Below are positions 30,472-39,677 of a stretch of DNA of 64,000 bases, one piece after another (positions within the stretch are counted from its first letter, which is position 1; the number at the start of each line of letters is the position of its first letter). Under the pieces are notes generated by a model. It did not search any database. It was not told the DNA's origin and was given only the letters and a program-made list of their open reading frames with translations. The stretch lies in assembly GCA_016931935.1 (NCBI GenBank), contig JAFGDW010000271.1, forward strand, positions 1 through 64,000. The letters run 5' to 3'. This DNA is from Candidatus Zhuqueibacterota bacterium. GTDB lineage: Bacteria > Zhuqueibacterota > Zhuqueibacteria > Thermofontimicrobiales > Thiofontviventaceae. The position numbers and the translations under genes are program-made.

Positions 30472-32718
30472 ATGAAAACTAAAATTCGATTCATCACATT
30501 CATCGCAATTTTCATATTCATAAATGTGCCGGTATTTTCCGCATCAAACAATCCGCCAACCATCGACCAGAAAATCGATGCCCTGATTTCCCAGATGACC
30601 ATTGAAGAAAAAATCGGACAAATGACCCAACGAAATGGCGGGCCGGGCATTGAAAATGCGGTGCGACGAAGTGAACTTGGCTCCGTATTAAATGAAGTCA
30701 ATGTAAACACCGTAAATGAGCTTCAGCGAATTGCGGTTGAAGAAACCCGGCTGGGCATCCCATTAATTATCGGTCGGGATGTGATCCATGGTTTTCGCAC
30801 ACTATTTCCGATTCCGATTGGGCTGGCGTGTACCTTTAACCGTGATCTGATTGAACAGGGCGCACGCATCGCTGCCACCGAAGCGGTGGCCTCCGGCGTA
30901 CGCTGGACATTTGCACCGATGATGGATATCTGCCACGATCCCCGCTGGGGCCGTATCGCTGAAACGCTTGGCGAAGATCCGTACCTGGCATCCGAGCTGG
31001 CAGTGGCGATGGTTCGCGGTTTTCAGGGCGATGATCTGTCCAAGCCTGACGCAATTGCCGCCTGCGCCAAGCACTATGTCGGCTATGGCGCTGCGGAAGG
31101 CGGGCGCGATTATAACACCGCGTCGATTCCTGAAAACGAATTGCGGGATACCTACCTGAGACCATTTCAGGCCAGTGAAGCTGCCGGAGCAGCCACATTT
31201 ATGACAGCGTTCAACGAGGTCAACGGCGTGCCGATTTCCGGGAATACGTTTCTGCTGCGCGATGTATTGCGCGGCGAATGGGGCTTTCAGGGAATGATCG
31301 TCAGCGACTGGGGATCCATCACGCAAATGATTCCGCATGGTTTTTGTGCGGATGAAAAAGATGCCGCCTACCGGGCGATTCTGGCTGGCGTGGATATGGA
31401 AATGGCCTCACCTGCATACGTCAATCATTTGAAGGATTTGGTGGAAAGCGGAGCCGTGCCGATTGCATTGGTTGACGATTGCGTCCGGAATATCCTCCGC
31501 CTGAAATTTCAACTTGGATTATTTGACCATCCCTACACCGATCCGGATGCCTTTCCAAAACCGGTGAATGAAGACAATCTTAAAGCAGCACGCATTACGG
31601 CGCAGCAAAGTATCGTAATGCTCAAAAATGACAACAAAACATTGCCACTTTCAAAAGCAATTCAAAACATCGCGGTTATCGGTCCGCTGGCCGATGATCC
31701 ATATGAGCAATTGGGCACCTGGTCGTTCGACAAAAATCTTGATGACACACAAACACCGTTAATGGCGCTACGTGACTTTCTCGGGAAAAAGGCGAAAATT
31801 CATTATGTAAAAGCGTTGGAAACGTCACGATCCCGTGATAAAACGGATTTTTTGAAAGCGATACAAGCGGCTGAAAAGTCGGATGTGGTCGTACTGGTGC
31901 TCGGAGAAGAGGCGATCTTGTCCGGTGAAGCGCATTGCCGGGCAAATATTGATTTGCCGGGCGCGCAGGAACAATTGATTGATGCCATGGCGCAAACGGG
32001 GAAACAAATTGTGTTAGTGGTTATTGCAGGCCGGCCGCTGACAATGGGAAAAATTCTCGATAAAGTCGATGCGATTTTGTACGCATTCCATCCGGGCACC
32101 ATGGGCGGTCCGGCGCTTGTGGATTTAATGTTTGGCGTGGAATCGCCTTCTGGTAAGCTGGCGGTGACGTTCCCAAAAGTCGTTGGGCAGATTCCGATGT
32201 ATTATAATCACAAAAATACTGGCCGGCCTGCCAATCCTGCATCGTGGACGTACATTGATGATATTCCGGTTCGCGTTTTTCAGACATCGCTGGGGAACGA
32301 ATCGCATTATCTTGATGCCGGTTTCTTGCCGCAGTATCCGTTTGGATTCGGTATGTCATACACAAAATTCGAGTACACTGATTTAAAACTCGCTTCGAAC
32401 AAAGTTAAAAATGGTGATGCGGTCACTGTGTCTGCAATTGTAAAAAATACCGGTGATGTGGAAGCAGATGAAATTGTCCAATTGTATATCCGTGATCTGG
32501 TAGGGGACAGGACGCGTCCGGTGAAGGAGTTGAAGGGATTTCAGCGAATTCGATTGGCGCCGGGAAAATCAAAGCGCGTTGCTTTCGATCTGTCCACATC
32601 TGAATTGGCGTTTCACAATCAACAAATGCAACTGGTTACCGAGCCGGGTATGTTTCATGTATGGATCGCGGGTGATTCGCAACATGGTTTGCAGGGAGAG
32701 TTTGAGGTTGTCGAGTAA
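30472..32718 (+). CDS. GH3 beta-glucosidase, secreted
   Basis: A 748-residue enzyme releasing glucose from the non-reducing end of beta-glucan oligosaccharides. Start at 30472 (GAGGG upstream) gives a signal peptide ending VFSA near residue 23, pointing to the periplasm. Domain order is complete: the (beta/alpha)8 N-domain (IDALISQMTIEEKIGQM; FAPMMDICHDPRWGRIAETL; AKHYVGYGAAEGGRDYN), nucleophile Asp279 in MIVSDWGSI, the alpha/beta sandwich (IAVIGPLADDP; VVLVLGEEAILSGEA, the region of the acid/base Glu), and a C-terminal fibronectin-III-like domain (VQLYIRDLVGDRTRPVKELKGF). Motifs match BglX-type beta-glucosidases. A decayed relative is at 8797-9114. It should finish what the laminarinase and GH17 enzyme begin. 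Confidence 0.94.
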   Translation: MKTKIRFITFIAIFIFINVPVFSASNNPPTIDQKIDALISQMTIEEKIGQMTQRNGGPGIENAVRRSELGSVLNEVNVNTVNELQRIAVEETRLGIPLIIGRDVIHGFRTLFPIPIGLACTFNRDLIEQGARIAATEAVASGVRWTFAPMMDICHDPRWGRIAETLGEDPYLASELAVAMVRGFQGDDLSKPDAIAACAKHYVGYGAAEGGRDYNTASIPENELRDTYLRPFQASEAAGAATFMTAFNEVNGVPISGNTFLLRDVLRGEWGFQGMIVSDWGSITQMIPHGFCADEKDAAYRAILAGVDMEMASPAYVNHLKDLVESGAVPIALVDDCVRNILRLKFQLGLFDHPYTDPDAFPKPVNEDNLKAARITAQQSIVMLKNDNKTLPLSKAIQNIAVIGPLADDPYEQLGTWSFDKNLDDTQTPLMALRDFLGKKAKIHYVKALETSRSRDKTDFLKAIQAAEKSDVVVLVLGEEAILSGEAHCRANIDLPGAQEQLIDAMAQTGKQIVLVVIAGRPLTMGKILDKVDAILYAFHPGTMGGPALVDLMFGVESPSGKLAVTFPKVVGQIPMYYNHKNTGRPANPASWTYIDDIPVRVFQTSLGNESHYLDAGFLPQYPFGFGMSYTKFEYTDLKLASNKVKNGDAVTVSAIVKNTGDVEADEIVQLYIRDLVGDRTRPVKELKGFQRIRLAPGKSKRVAFDLSTSELAFHNQQMQLVTEPGMFHVWIAGDSQHGLQGEFEVVE

Positions 32719-33021
32719 GAGTTTTTCCAAAAACCTCAATTTTGGCTTATTCGTCGGCTGAGTCCACCACGGTGGATCGATATAATTCTACCGATTTGTG
32801 GATATGTTGTCTTCGACAGCGTTCGTGTCTCGATACATCGGTATGCCGGTGTGAGACGGCAAGGTCAAGCAACGGACAGTATTAATCGGATGGGTTTTCG
32901 GATAGGCTTTAAGGCTGTACTGTGCATATTGAAAAATCGCAGAGTAATTATTTTTTAATTATTCTGCCGAAAAATTATTTTGCCACAAAATCTTTTTATA
33001 TCAAAAAGGATGCTGATAAAA
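32719..33021. other. Intergenic region containing dispersed repeat copy D
   Basis: Non-coding. Apart from the repeat at 32757-32879 it is AT-rich, with an AAGGAT ribosome site before the GH17 start. The short frame across 32922-33010 lacks conserved sequence. Confidence 0.4.
32757..32879 (-). repeat. Dispersed intergenic repeat, copy D (rearranged)
   Basis: Shares blocks with the reverse complement of copy A: GAGTCCACCACGGTGGATC corresponds to GAGTCCGCCACGGCGGATC, and TCTTCGACAGCGTTCGTGT plus GAGACGGCAAG follow. The block order differs from copy A, so the element has been permuted or two units are fused. Confidence 0.6.
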
Positions 33022-34008
33022 ATGAAAACCACACCATTAACTATGTTCATTCTTATTATCTTCTCCTTTGCGTCACTAGAATGTTCAGCTCAATCATTCA
33101 AAAAAGCCAATCTGTTGAGCGCTACGTGGCCTGGCTATGCCATTTGCTATTCCGGCTACCGCAACGGCCAGGATCCCCGCGAACAGACCTATCCCACACA
33201 GGAGCAAATTCTGGAAGATTTAAAAATTCTTGAAAAACACTGGCAAATTATTCGCACCTATGGCTCGGATCAGCATAGCCGTGATGTGTTGGAGGTGATT
33301 CGCCGGGAAAATATTCATTTGAGCGTGATGCTGGGAATCTGGCTGAACGGCGATTCCTCGAAAGTTGCCGAAAATGAAGCACAAATCAACACCGGGATTG
33401 AATTGGCCAACCAATACAGCGACATCGTCTGCGCGGTGAACGTGGGGAACGAGATTATGATTTACTGGTCCGACCACCGCATGTCGGAAGAACAGGCTAT
33501 TCAGTATGTCCGGCGGGTGAAGAAAGCAGTAACGGTGCCAGTGACAGTAGCCGATGATTTTGCATTCTGGCGCGAACACGGTCGGACATTAGCCAATGAA
33601 CTCGATTTTGTCGCCATGCACACCTATCCGATTTGGGGCGGCCGCGATATCGACAACGCGATGGCTGTTACCATCGAGCATTACGAAAGTGTAAAAAATG
33701 CGCTTCCTGATAAGAAAATTATCATCAGCGAAGCTGGCTGGGCAACGTACACAGTGGGCAAATTGCACGCCCCCCGTGCCGGTGATGAAAGCAAACAGAA
33801 GCGTTATTTCAATGAATTAATGACCTGGTCAAAGCAGAATAATGTGCCGGTGTTCTTTTTCGAAGCGTTTGACGAACCCTGGAAAGGCAGCGGCACCGAA
33901 GGCCATTGGGGCGTCTTCAGCGTGGATCGTAAAGCCAAACCCGTGATGCAGGGACTGTATCCGGCGCTGATGCCGGATGGACCGACCTCGCCGGGGTATG
34001 ATGAGTAG
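33022..34008 (+). CDS. GH17-like beta-1,3-glucanase, secreted
   Basis: A 328-residue enzyme of the GH17 type (beta-1,3- or 1,3-1,4-glucan hydrolysis, TIM barrel). The start at 33022 has AAGGAT upstream and a signal peptide ending CSAQ near residue 24; a nearby ATG at 33010 is possible. Catalytic candidates: acid/base Glu144 in AVNVGNEIM (strand 4) and nucleophile Glu237 in IIISEAGWAT (strand 7), exactly the GH17 pattern. Other family features are WQIIRTYGSDQHSRDVLEV and FFFEAFDEPWKG. In marine and soil laminarin degraders, bacterial GH17 enzymes cut unbranched beta-1,3 stretches; this fits its place between GH3 and the phosphorylase. There is no T9SS domain, so it most likely works in the periplasm. 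Confidence 0.9.
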   Translation: MKTTPLTMFILIIFSFASLECSAQSFKKANLLSATWPGYAICYSGYRNGQDPREQTYPTQEQILEDLKILEKHWQIIRTYGSDQHSRDVLEVIRRENIHLSVMLGIWLNGDSSKVAENEAQINTGIELANQYSDIVCAVNVGNEIMIYWSDHRMSEEQAIQYVRRVKKAVTVPVTVADDFAFWREHGRTLANELDFVAMHTYPIWGGRDIDNAMAVTIEHYESVKNALPDKKIIISEAGWATYTVGKLHAPRAGDESKQKRYFNELMTWSKQNNVPVFFFEAFDEPWKGSGTEGHWGVFSVDRKAKPVMQGLYPALMPDGPTSPGYDE

Positions 34009-34041
34009 TCACGCTTTTAATATACTAAAGCTCGAAAAACT

Positions 34042-34188
34042 ATCGTTCCGCCGGTCTCCGGCGGTATGCAGAGTGGACGCTCTGCGTCCAGTTTTGGTTG
34101 TTGGTAAGTATATTTCCAAAACACATCGATTTTGAATAATCGTCACAGAGCGACGAAACTGCATTCCGCCAGTGACTGGCGGAACGAT
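34042..34188. repeat. Small inverted-repeat element with perfect 11-bp ends
   Basis: ATCGTTCCGCC at 34042-34052 is the exact reverse complement of GGCGGAACGAT at 34178-34188. Inside are further hairpins (CCGCCGGTCTCCGGCGG and GCAGAGTGGACGCTCTGC). About 147 bp, non-coding, between the GH17 and phosphorylase genes: a MITE- or REP-like unit. Confidence 0.7.
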
Positions 34189-34223
34189 TCTTATTTTTAA
34201 ATTTTGAATCGGAGCACAAACGC

Positions 34224-37200
34224 ATGCCGGCAAAGCAGCGCTACATCGGAAGCACGAAATGTCAACATCAGACAAAGCATGTCAGCGGTCATTATGTCGA
34301 CATCGACAACGAACAGTTCTACAAAATATCCAACTACGATGCCATGCCGCCGTTTCTCATGAGCATTGTCAGCGATTCTGACCACTGGATGTTTATCGCC
34401 AGCAATGGCGGCGTTACTGCGGGACGCAAAAATCCCGACAATGCCCTGTTTCCCTATTACACCGACGACCGCATTTATGACGCGGCTGATCAAACAGGCA
34501 GTAAGACAATCATTCGTCTTGAAACCGATCAGAAAACATTGTTGTGGGAGCCGTTCTCTGATAAATACAGTGGTGTGTACAACACCGAACGTAATCTGTA
34601 TAAAAATGTGCTTGGCAATAAAATTATCTTTGAAGAATGCAATCATGACTTGGCGCTAACATTTCAAACCGCCTGGTTTAACAGTGAAAAATTCGGATTT
34701 GTAAAACAATCCACGATCCAGAATCACAATTTACAGGCGGTACTTCTTCACATCCTGGATGGCCTGCAAAATATTCTGCCGTACGGTATCACCCGCCGAT
34801 TCCAACTGGAATACAGCACGCTGAGCGATGCGTTCAAGAAAAACGAACTGTTGCCTGAAACCGGTGTGGGAATTTTCTCCATGAGTTCGATTCCCACCGA
34901 TAAAGCCGAACCCAGTGAAGCGCTCAAAGCCACAACGGTATGGTTCACCGGCCTGAACAATCCCACTGTTTTGCTATCAATCAATCAATTAAATCAATTT
35001 CGTCGGGGTGAACCAGTAATCCAGGAAACTGACATGCGGGGAGTTCGCGGCGCTTATTTTCTGGGCACGGAAATTAAGCTTCCGGCAGAGGCCAATCGCT
35101 CATGGTACATCATCAGCGATATTAATCAGGACACGGCTGACGTCATCAATCTGCTCCGATTCATAAAACAGCAGCGTACTCCGGAAAATCTGATATTAGC
35201 TGATGTGACGTGCGGGAGTGAAAATCTCAAACGGATTATTGCTAACGCCGATGGATTACAGACAACTGCCGATCAGTTGAGCTCGGCCCGGCATTTTTCC
35301 AATGTGCTGTTCAACGCCATGCGCGGCGGCGTTTTCGACAAGGATTACACGGTTGAGAAGGACGATCTCGTCGCTTTTCTGGAAGCGACCAATCGCCACG
35401 TGCTCGCGGAACATCGTTCATTTCTGGACGGATTGCCAACTAACGTGCAGCATGGTGATTTGCTAGCATTGGTCGAGAAAACAAACAATCCGGATTTCGA
35501 AAAACTGTGCTATGAATATTTACCGATCACATTCGGTCGCCGGCATGGTGATCCCAGTCGGCCGTGGAATTTGTTTTCAATTGAAATTAAAAACGAACAT
35601 GGCGATAAAATCCTGAATTATCAGGGCAACTGGCGCGATTTGTTTCAAAACTGGGAAGCGCTGGCAGTGTCGTTCCCCGAATACATCGAGAGCATGATCA
35701 CAAAATTTGTCAACGCTTCCACTGCCGATGGCTATAATCCGTATCGAGTTACCCGCACCGGTTTCGATTGGGAGGCGCTCGATCCGGCTGATCCGTGGTC
35801 GTATATCGGGTACTGGGGCGATCATCAGATAGTTTATCTGCTCAAGCTGCTGGAATTGTCGAAAAAATATCATCCGCAGCGGTTGAGTGAGCTGTTAGTC
35901 AAGCCCATCTTCGCCTATGCCAATGTACCGTACCGGATAAAATCGTACGATGATATGCTGCGAAATCCCCACGATACAATTGAATTCGATGCCAAACTGG
36001 ACCGGGCGATTCATAATCAGATGCATGTGTTCGGAAGCGACGGGGCGTTTCTTCAGGGCGAGAATGGCGGCATTTATCACGTCACGCTCGCCGAAAAACT
36101 GCTGGTACCGTTGTTGGCAAAGTTAGCCAATTTCATCCCGGAAGCGGGCATCTGGATGAACACGCAACGACCCGAATGGAACGATGCCAACAATGCGTTG
36201 GTCGGGTATGGGGTATCGATGGTGACGCTTTATTATATGCGGCGCTATGTAAGCTTCTGTCAGGCGTTATTCCGATCGTCGGCTCCGGCATCATTTTCGA
36301 TGTCGCGGGAAGTCGCCGAATTTTTAACCACGATTTCACGTATCTTTCACAAGTATGAACCTCTGCTTAATGCACCCATTTCTGGTATGAACCGCCGACG
36401 AACGCTCGATGAATTGGGATATGCAGCTACAAGCTATCGCCAACAAATTTACAGAAATGGGTTCACCGATACAAAAAGTAGTCTATCGCGTGATGATTTG
36501 TTGGCTTTTTTTGATACCATCGGTCGGCATATCGATCACACTATTCGTGCCAATAAACGCAGCGATAATCTATACCACGCCTACAATTTAATGAAAGTGG
36601 AAGCAGACAGCTCGATTTCGATTCGCCATCTGTACGAGATGCTCGAAGGTCAGGTGGCGGTGTTAAGTTCGGGCTTTCTATCCGTGAATGAAGCGGTCAA
36701 CGTGTTGGATGCGTTACGGAGCAGCGCCCTTTATCGCGATGATCAGCAAAGTTATATTTTGTATCCCAACCGGCAGCTACCAGAGTTCACTAAGAAGAAT
36801 CGTATTCCTGCGACTGCCCTGGAATCGTCAGAATTACTGAAAACTATGATCGCGAATGGCGATAAAAAGCTTGTTATGAGTGATGAAAACGGTGATGCTC
36901 ATTTTAACGGTCGTTTCCGAAATGGTCGCGTGCTCAAGGATGCGTTGGAAAATCTTCGCACGTCTGAATACGGCGAACTCGTCGAGAAAGAACAAGCACT
37001 CATACTCGATATATATGAATATATGTTCGATCATCAATCATTCACCGGGCGATCAGGGACATTTTTTAAATACGAAGGGCTTGGCTCGATTTACTGGCAT
37101 ATGGTGTCTAAGCTGTTGCTGGCGATTCAGGAAAATTATTTTCAGGCGGTTGATAACAATGCCGATCAGTCCGTTCTTGAAAAATTGAGAGCGCATTATT

Positions 37201-37682
37201 ATGATGTGCGCAACGGCATTGGTGTCACCAAATCACCGGACGCGTATGGGGCATTCCCGACCGATCCGTATTCGCACACGCCTGCCCATGCAGGAGTCCA
37301 GCAGCCCGGGATGACGGGTCAAGTGAAGGAAGATATCCTCTGTCGGTTTAACGAACTGGGTATTATTGTCCGCGACGGCAGATTACGTTTTATGCCAACA
37401 CTGCTGAATCGCAGTGAATTTCTGACCGAAGCGACCGCGAGCAACTGCATCAAACCTGATAAAAATTCCAACGATTTTATGTTAGATGCAGGAAGGTTGA
37501 TGTTTACGTATTGTCAGGTACCAATTGTTTATACACTCGCTGATGTAAATCGCACTGTAATGACCTTAACGGATGGTTCAGAAATCGCCGTTGATAGCCT
37601 GTCGTTGGATGAAAACTGGAGCGCGTCGATTTTTAAACGTGAGGGGAAGTTGAAGCGGATTGATGTGCAGTTTTCAATATGA
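34224..37682 (+). CDS. Cytoplasmic inverting glycoside phosphorylase, GH149/GH94-like (probable beta-1,3-glucan phosphorylase)
   Basis: An 1152-residue protein with no signal peptide, hence cytoplasmic; GGAG precedes the start. The core carries motifs of the GH94-type (alpha/alpha)6 phosphorylases: YIGYWGDHQIVYLLKLLEL and RPEWNDANNALVGYG, with Asp654 of WNDANNA at the position of the general acid. Its length is greater than that of GH94 cellobiose phosphorylases (about 800) and fits GH149 beta-1,3-oligoglucan phosphorylases (about 1100-1200); GH161 is the alternative. The reaction would be beta-1,3-glucan oligosaccharide plus phosphate to alpha-glucose-1-phosphate and a shortened chain, saving ATP. 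The N-terminal 380 residues are a beta-sandwich (WMFIASNGGVTAGRKNPDNA). Its neighbours are all beta-glucanases, which supports this substrate. Exact family needs a profile search. Confidence 0.85.
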   Translation: MPAKQRYIGSTKCQHQTKHVSGHYVDIDNEQFYKISNYDAMPPFLMSIVSDSDHWMFIASNGGVTAGRKNPDNALFPYYTDDRIYDAADQTGSKTIIRLETDQKTLLWEPFSDKYSGVYNTERNLYKNVLGNKIIFEECNHDLALTFQTAWFNSEKFGFVKQSTIQNHNLQAVLLHILDGLQNILPYGITRRFQLEYSTLSDAFKKNELLPETGVGIFSMSSIPTDKAEPSEALKATTVWFTGLNNPTVLLSINQLNQFRRGEPVIQETDMRGVRGAYFLGTEIKLPAEANRSWYIISDINQDTADVINLLRFIKQQRTPENLILADVTCGSENLKRIIANADGLQTTADQLSSARHFSNVLFNAMRGGVFDKDYTVEKDDLVAFLEATNRHVLAEHRSFLDGLPTNVQHGDLLALVEKTNNPDFEKLCYEYLPITFGRRHGDPSRPWNLFSIEIKNEHGDKILNYQGNWRDLFQNWEALAVSFPEYIESMITKFVNASTADGYNPYRVTRTGFDWEALDPADPWSYIGYWGDHQIVYLLKLLELSKKYHPQRLSELLVKPIFAYANVPYRIKSYDDMLRNPHDTIEFDAKLDRAIHNQMHVFGSDGAFLQGENGGIYHVTLAEKLLVPLLAKLANFIPEAGIWMNTQRPEWNDANNALVGYGVSMVTLYYMRRYVSFCQALFRSSAPASFSMSREVAEFLTTISRIFHKYEPLLNAPISGMNRRRTLDELGYAATSYRQQIYRNGFTDTKSSLSRDDLLAFFDTIGRHIDHTIRANKRSDNLYHAYNLMKVEADSSISIRHLYEMLEGQVAVLSSGFLSVNEAVNVLDALRSSALYRDDQQSYILYPNRQLPEFTKKNRIPATALESSELLKTMIANGDKKLVMSDENGDAHFNGRFRNGRVLKDALENLRTSEYGELVEKEQALILDIYEYMFDHQSFTGRSGTFFKYEGLGSIYWHMVSKLLLAIQENYFQAVDNNADQSVLEKLRAHYYDVRNGIGVTKSPDAYGAFPTDPYSHTPAHAGVQQPGMTGQVKEDILCRFNELGIIVRDGRLRFMPTLLNRSEFLTEATASNCIKPDKNSNDFMLDAGRLMFTYCQVPIVYTLADVNRTVMTLTDGSEIAVDSLSLDENWSASIFKREGKLKRIDVQFSI

Positions 37683-37871
37683 TTGATTTCCGTAAGATTC
37701 CGATTTCTGCCAATTTCTGACAAACGCCTTCGGTATTGTATTTTTAGATTAGTTATCGATACGCCAAAGGTAAACACTATGAAACCAGGTGTGGAGTGTA
37801 ATGTAATTCGGCGATAAATAAGAAAATCATGATGATTCCGTTCATCCTGTCAAAATATAGCAGGTAAACCC

Positions 37872-39677
37872 ATGAAAATCAAATCAGCAATATTAATCAT
37901 ATCATTAATCAGCCCGTTCCATCAATCCATCGCGAGGGCCTATAAAGGCGCGGAATTGCGTTCGCGGGAATCGTTCCTGTATGGCCGGTTCGAGGTGCGT
38001 TACAAATCGTCCGCCGGCAGTGGCCAAACATCGACATTCTTCCTGTATAATGACAATTACCCAAACACACCCTGGAATGAAATCGATATCGAAATTCTCG
38101 GCCGTTATACGGATGATGTGCAATTCAATCCCATCACGCCCGGCCGTATCAATCATGTCAGCCACCAGTTTGTCGATTTCAATCCGGCGACTGATTTCCA
38201 CGCCTATACGGTTGAGTGGACCCCAACATACGTAGCGTGGTTCATCGATGGGATTGAGCGGCATCGGCAAACCGGCGAGCATATCGAAGCGCTCAATGTT
38301 TCCCAGAAAATTATGATGAACATCTGGAATCCGGCTTATACCGATTGGGTCGGCGAGTGTAGCGACAAAATGCTGCCGTTCTTCGCGTATTACGATTATG
38401 TCAGCTACGCCGCCTATACGCCGGGCGCCGGAGACGTTGGCACTGATCACAATTTTACTTTGCAGTGGAAAGATGATTTTGACATGTGGGACACCTCCCG
38501 CTGGCAGAAAGCCACGCATACGTTTGATGGAAACAATTGTGACTTCATTCCTGAGAATTGTGTGTTTCACGATGGCATGATGATTCTGTGTCTGACCAGC
38601 GAAACAGAAATCGGATATGTGGACGAACAGGCGCCGTGGGTCATGTGGGCGCGGCTTCAGGATGATCAGGTGGTCGTGCATTTTTCCGAACAATTAAATC
38701 GTTCTACTGCCGAGAATGCTGCCAATTATCGCATTTCCGGCATTAGCATTGAAAGTGCAGTATTGCAGGCTGATTTACAAACCGTCATTTTGATCACAAG
38801 CGGAATGGGGACGGCAGTACCTTCCAGTGTGGTTGTGATCGGCGTTGAAGATGATGCACCTGGCTCAAATCGGCTGATCGGGCAATCGGCTAAAATCATC
38901 ACGAACGCCCCGTTGACATTCCCCGTCAAAATTAATACAGGCGGTCCGGAACACGAAGCATACCTGTCCGACCAACCGTGGACGTCGGATGTGATGTATG
39001 GCTTTTCCGAAGGCCAAACCGCTGTCTATCCCACCGGGCTGGAAATTACCGGGACGGACAACGATCGTGTTTATCAAAGCGATCGGTACGGGTTGACAAA
39101 ATACAATGTCTGCGTTCCCAACGGGTGGTATACCGTTACGTTACACATGTCCGAGAAATATTTTAACGATGCCGGCAAGCGGGTGTTCGATGTCTATGTT
39201 GAAGGCCAGCTAATTGCTAATCGTGTGGATGTGATTGCTGAAGTTGGTAAAAATGCGGCGTATGATGTTGTGGCTAACAATGTGAACGTGACAGATCATA
39301 TGCTGGATGTCCATTTCTGCTCGGTGATGGATCAACCGTTGCTTAACGGAATTATTGTTGAGCCGGTCGAAACCCGACTGAATCAGTTTGAGCACAATGT
39401 TCCCGCTACATTTTACTTATCACAAAATTTCCCCAATCCGTTCAACGCCACCACTCGTATTGACTATGGATTGGCTGCAGCCAGTAATGTCGATTTAACG
39501 ATTTTCGATATCACGGGTAAAAAAATTCAAACACTAATAAATCAACCGCAGGTGGCAGGTCAGCATCGCATTTTGTGGGATGCGCATGTGCCGAGCGGTG
39601 TGTATTTATTTAAACTCGATGCGTCAACAAATCAATTAACATTTTCAGAAATTAAACGAATGGTGTTATTAAAATGA
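37872..39677 (+). CDS. Circularly permuted GH16 lichenase with malectin-like domain and T9SS sorting domain
   Basis: A 601-residue secreted enzyme, likely cutting mixed-linkage beta-1,3-1,4-glucan. After the signal peptide, residues about 24-240 match the permuted layout of Fibrobacter succinogenes lichenase: the chain starts with GAELRSRESFLYGRFEVRYK, runs through the catalytic strand WNEIDIEILG (nucleophile Glu70, Asp72, acid/base Glu74), then FHAYTVEWTPTYVAWFIDG, and only afterwards gives what is normally the N-terminal strand, FTLQWKDDFDMWDTSRWQKA, and FDGNNCDFIPEN. The regular EIDIE strand is the lichenase type. Residues about 250-350 are a beta-sandwich (ARLQDDQVVVHFSEQLN); about 355-500 a malectin-like glucan-binding domain (VKINTGGPEHEAYLSDQPWT; GWYTVTLHMSEKYFNDAGKR). 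It ends with a T9SS domain (SQNFPNPFNATTRIDYG). The stop overlaps the next start by ATGA. Confidence 0.9.
   Translation: MKIKSAILIISLISPFHQSIARAYKGAELRSRESFLYGRFEVRYKSSAGSGQTSTFFLYNDNYPNTPWNEIDIEILGRYTDDVQFNPITPGRINHVSHQFVDFNPATDFHAYTVEWTPTYVAWFIDGIERHRQTGEHIEALNVSQKIMMNIWNPAYTDWVGECSDKMLPFFAYYDYVSYAAYTPGAGDVGTDHNFTLQWKDDFDMWDTSRWQKATHTFDGNNCDFIPENCVFHDGMMILCLTSETEIGYVDEQAPWVMWARLQDDQVVVHFSEQLNRSTAENAANYRISGISIESAVLQADLQTVILITSGMGTAVPSSVVVIGVEDDAPGSNRLIGQSAKIITNAPLTFPVKINTGGPEHEAYLSDQPWTSDVMYGFSEGQTAVYPTGLEITGTDNDRVYQSDRYGLTKYNVCVPNGWYTVTLHMSEKYFNDAGKRVFDVYVEGQLIANRVDVIAEVGKNAAYDVVANNVNVTDHMLDVHFCSVMDQPLLNGIIVEPVETRLNQFEHNVPATFYLSQNFPNPFNATTRIDYGLAAASNVDLTIFDITGKKIQTLINQPQVAGQHRILWDAHVPSGVYLFKLDASTNQLTFSEIKRMVLLK

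Noticed and set aside
30802..31338. 178-codon minus-strand frame opposite the GH3 gene
   Set aside because: Antisense shadow; the plus-strand frame has complete GH3 motifs.
37905..38693. 262-codon minus-strand frame opposite the permuted lichenase
   Set aside because: Antisense shadow of a gene with clear GH16 motifs; no signal, no recognisable domain.
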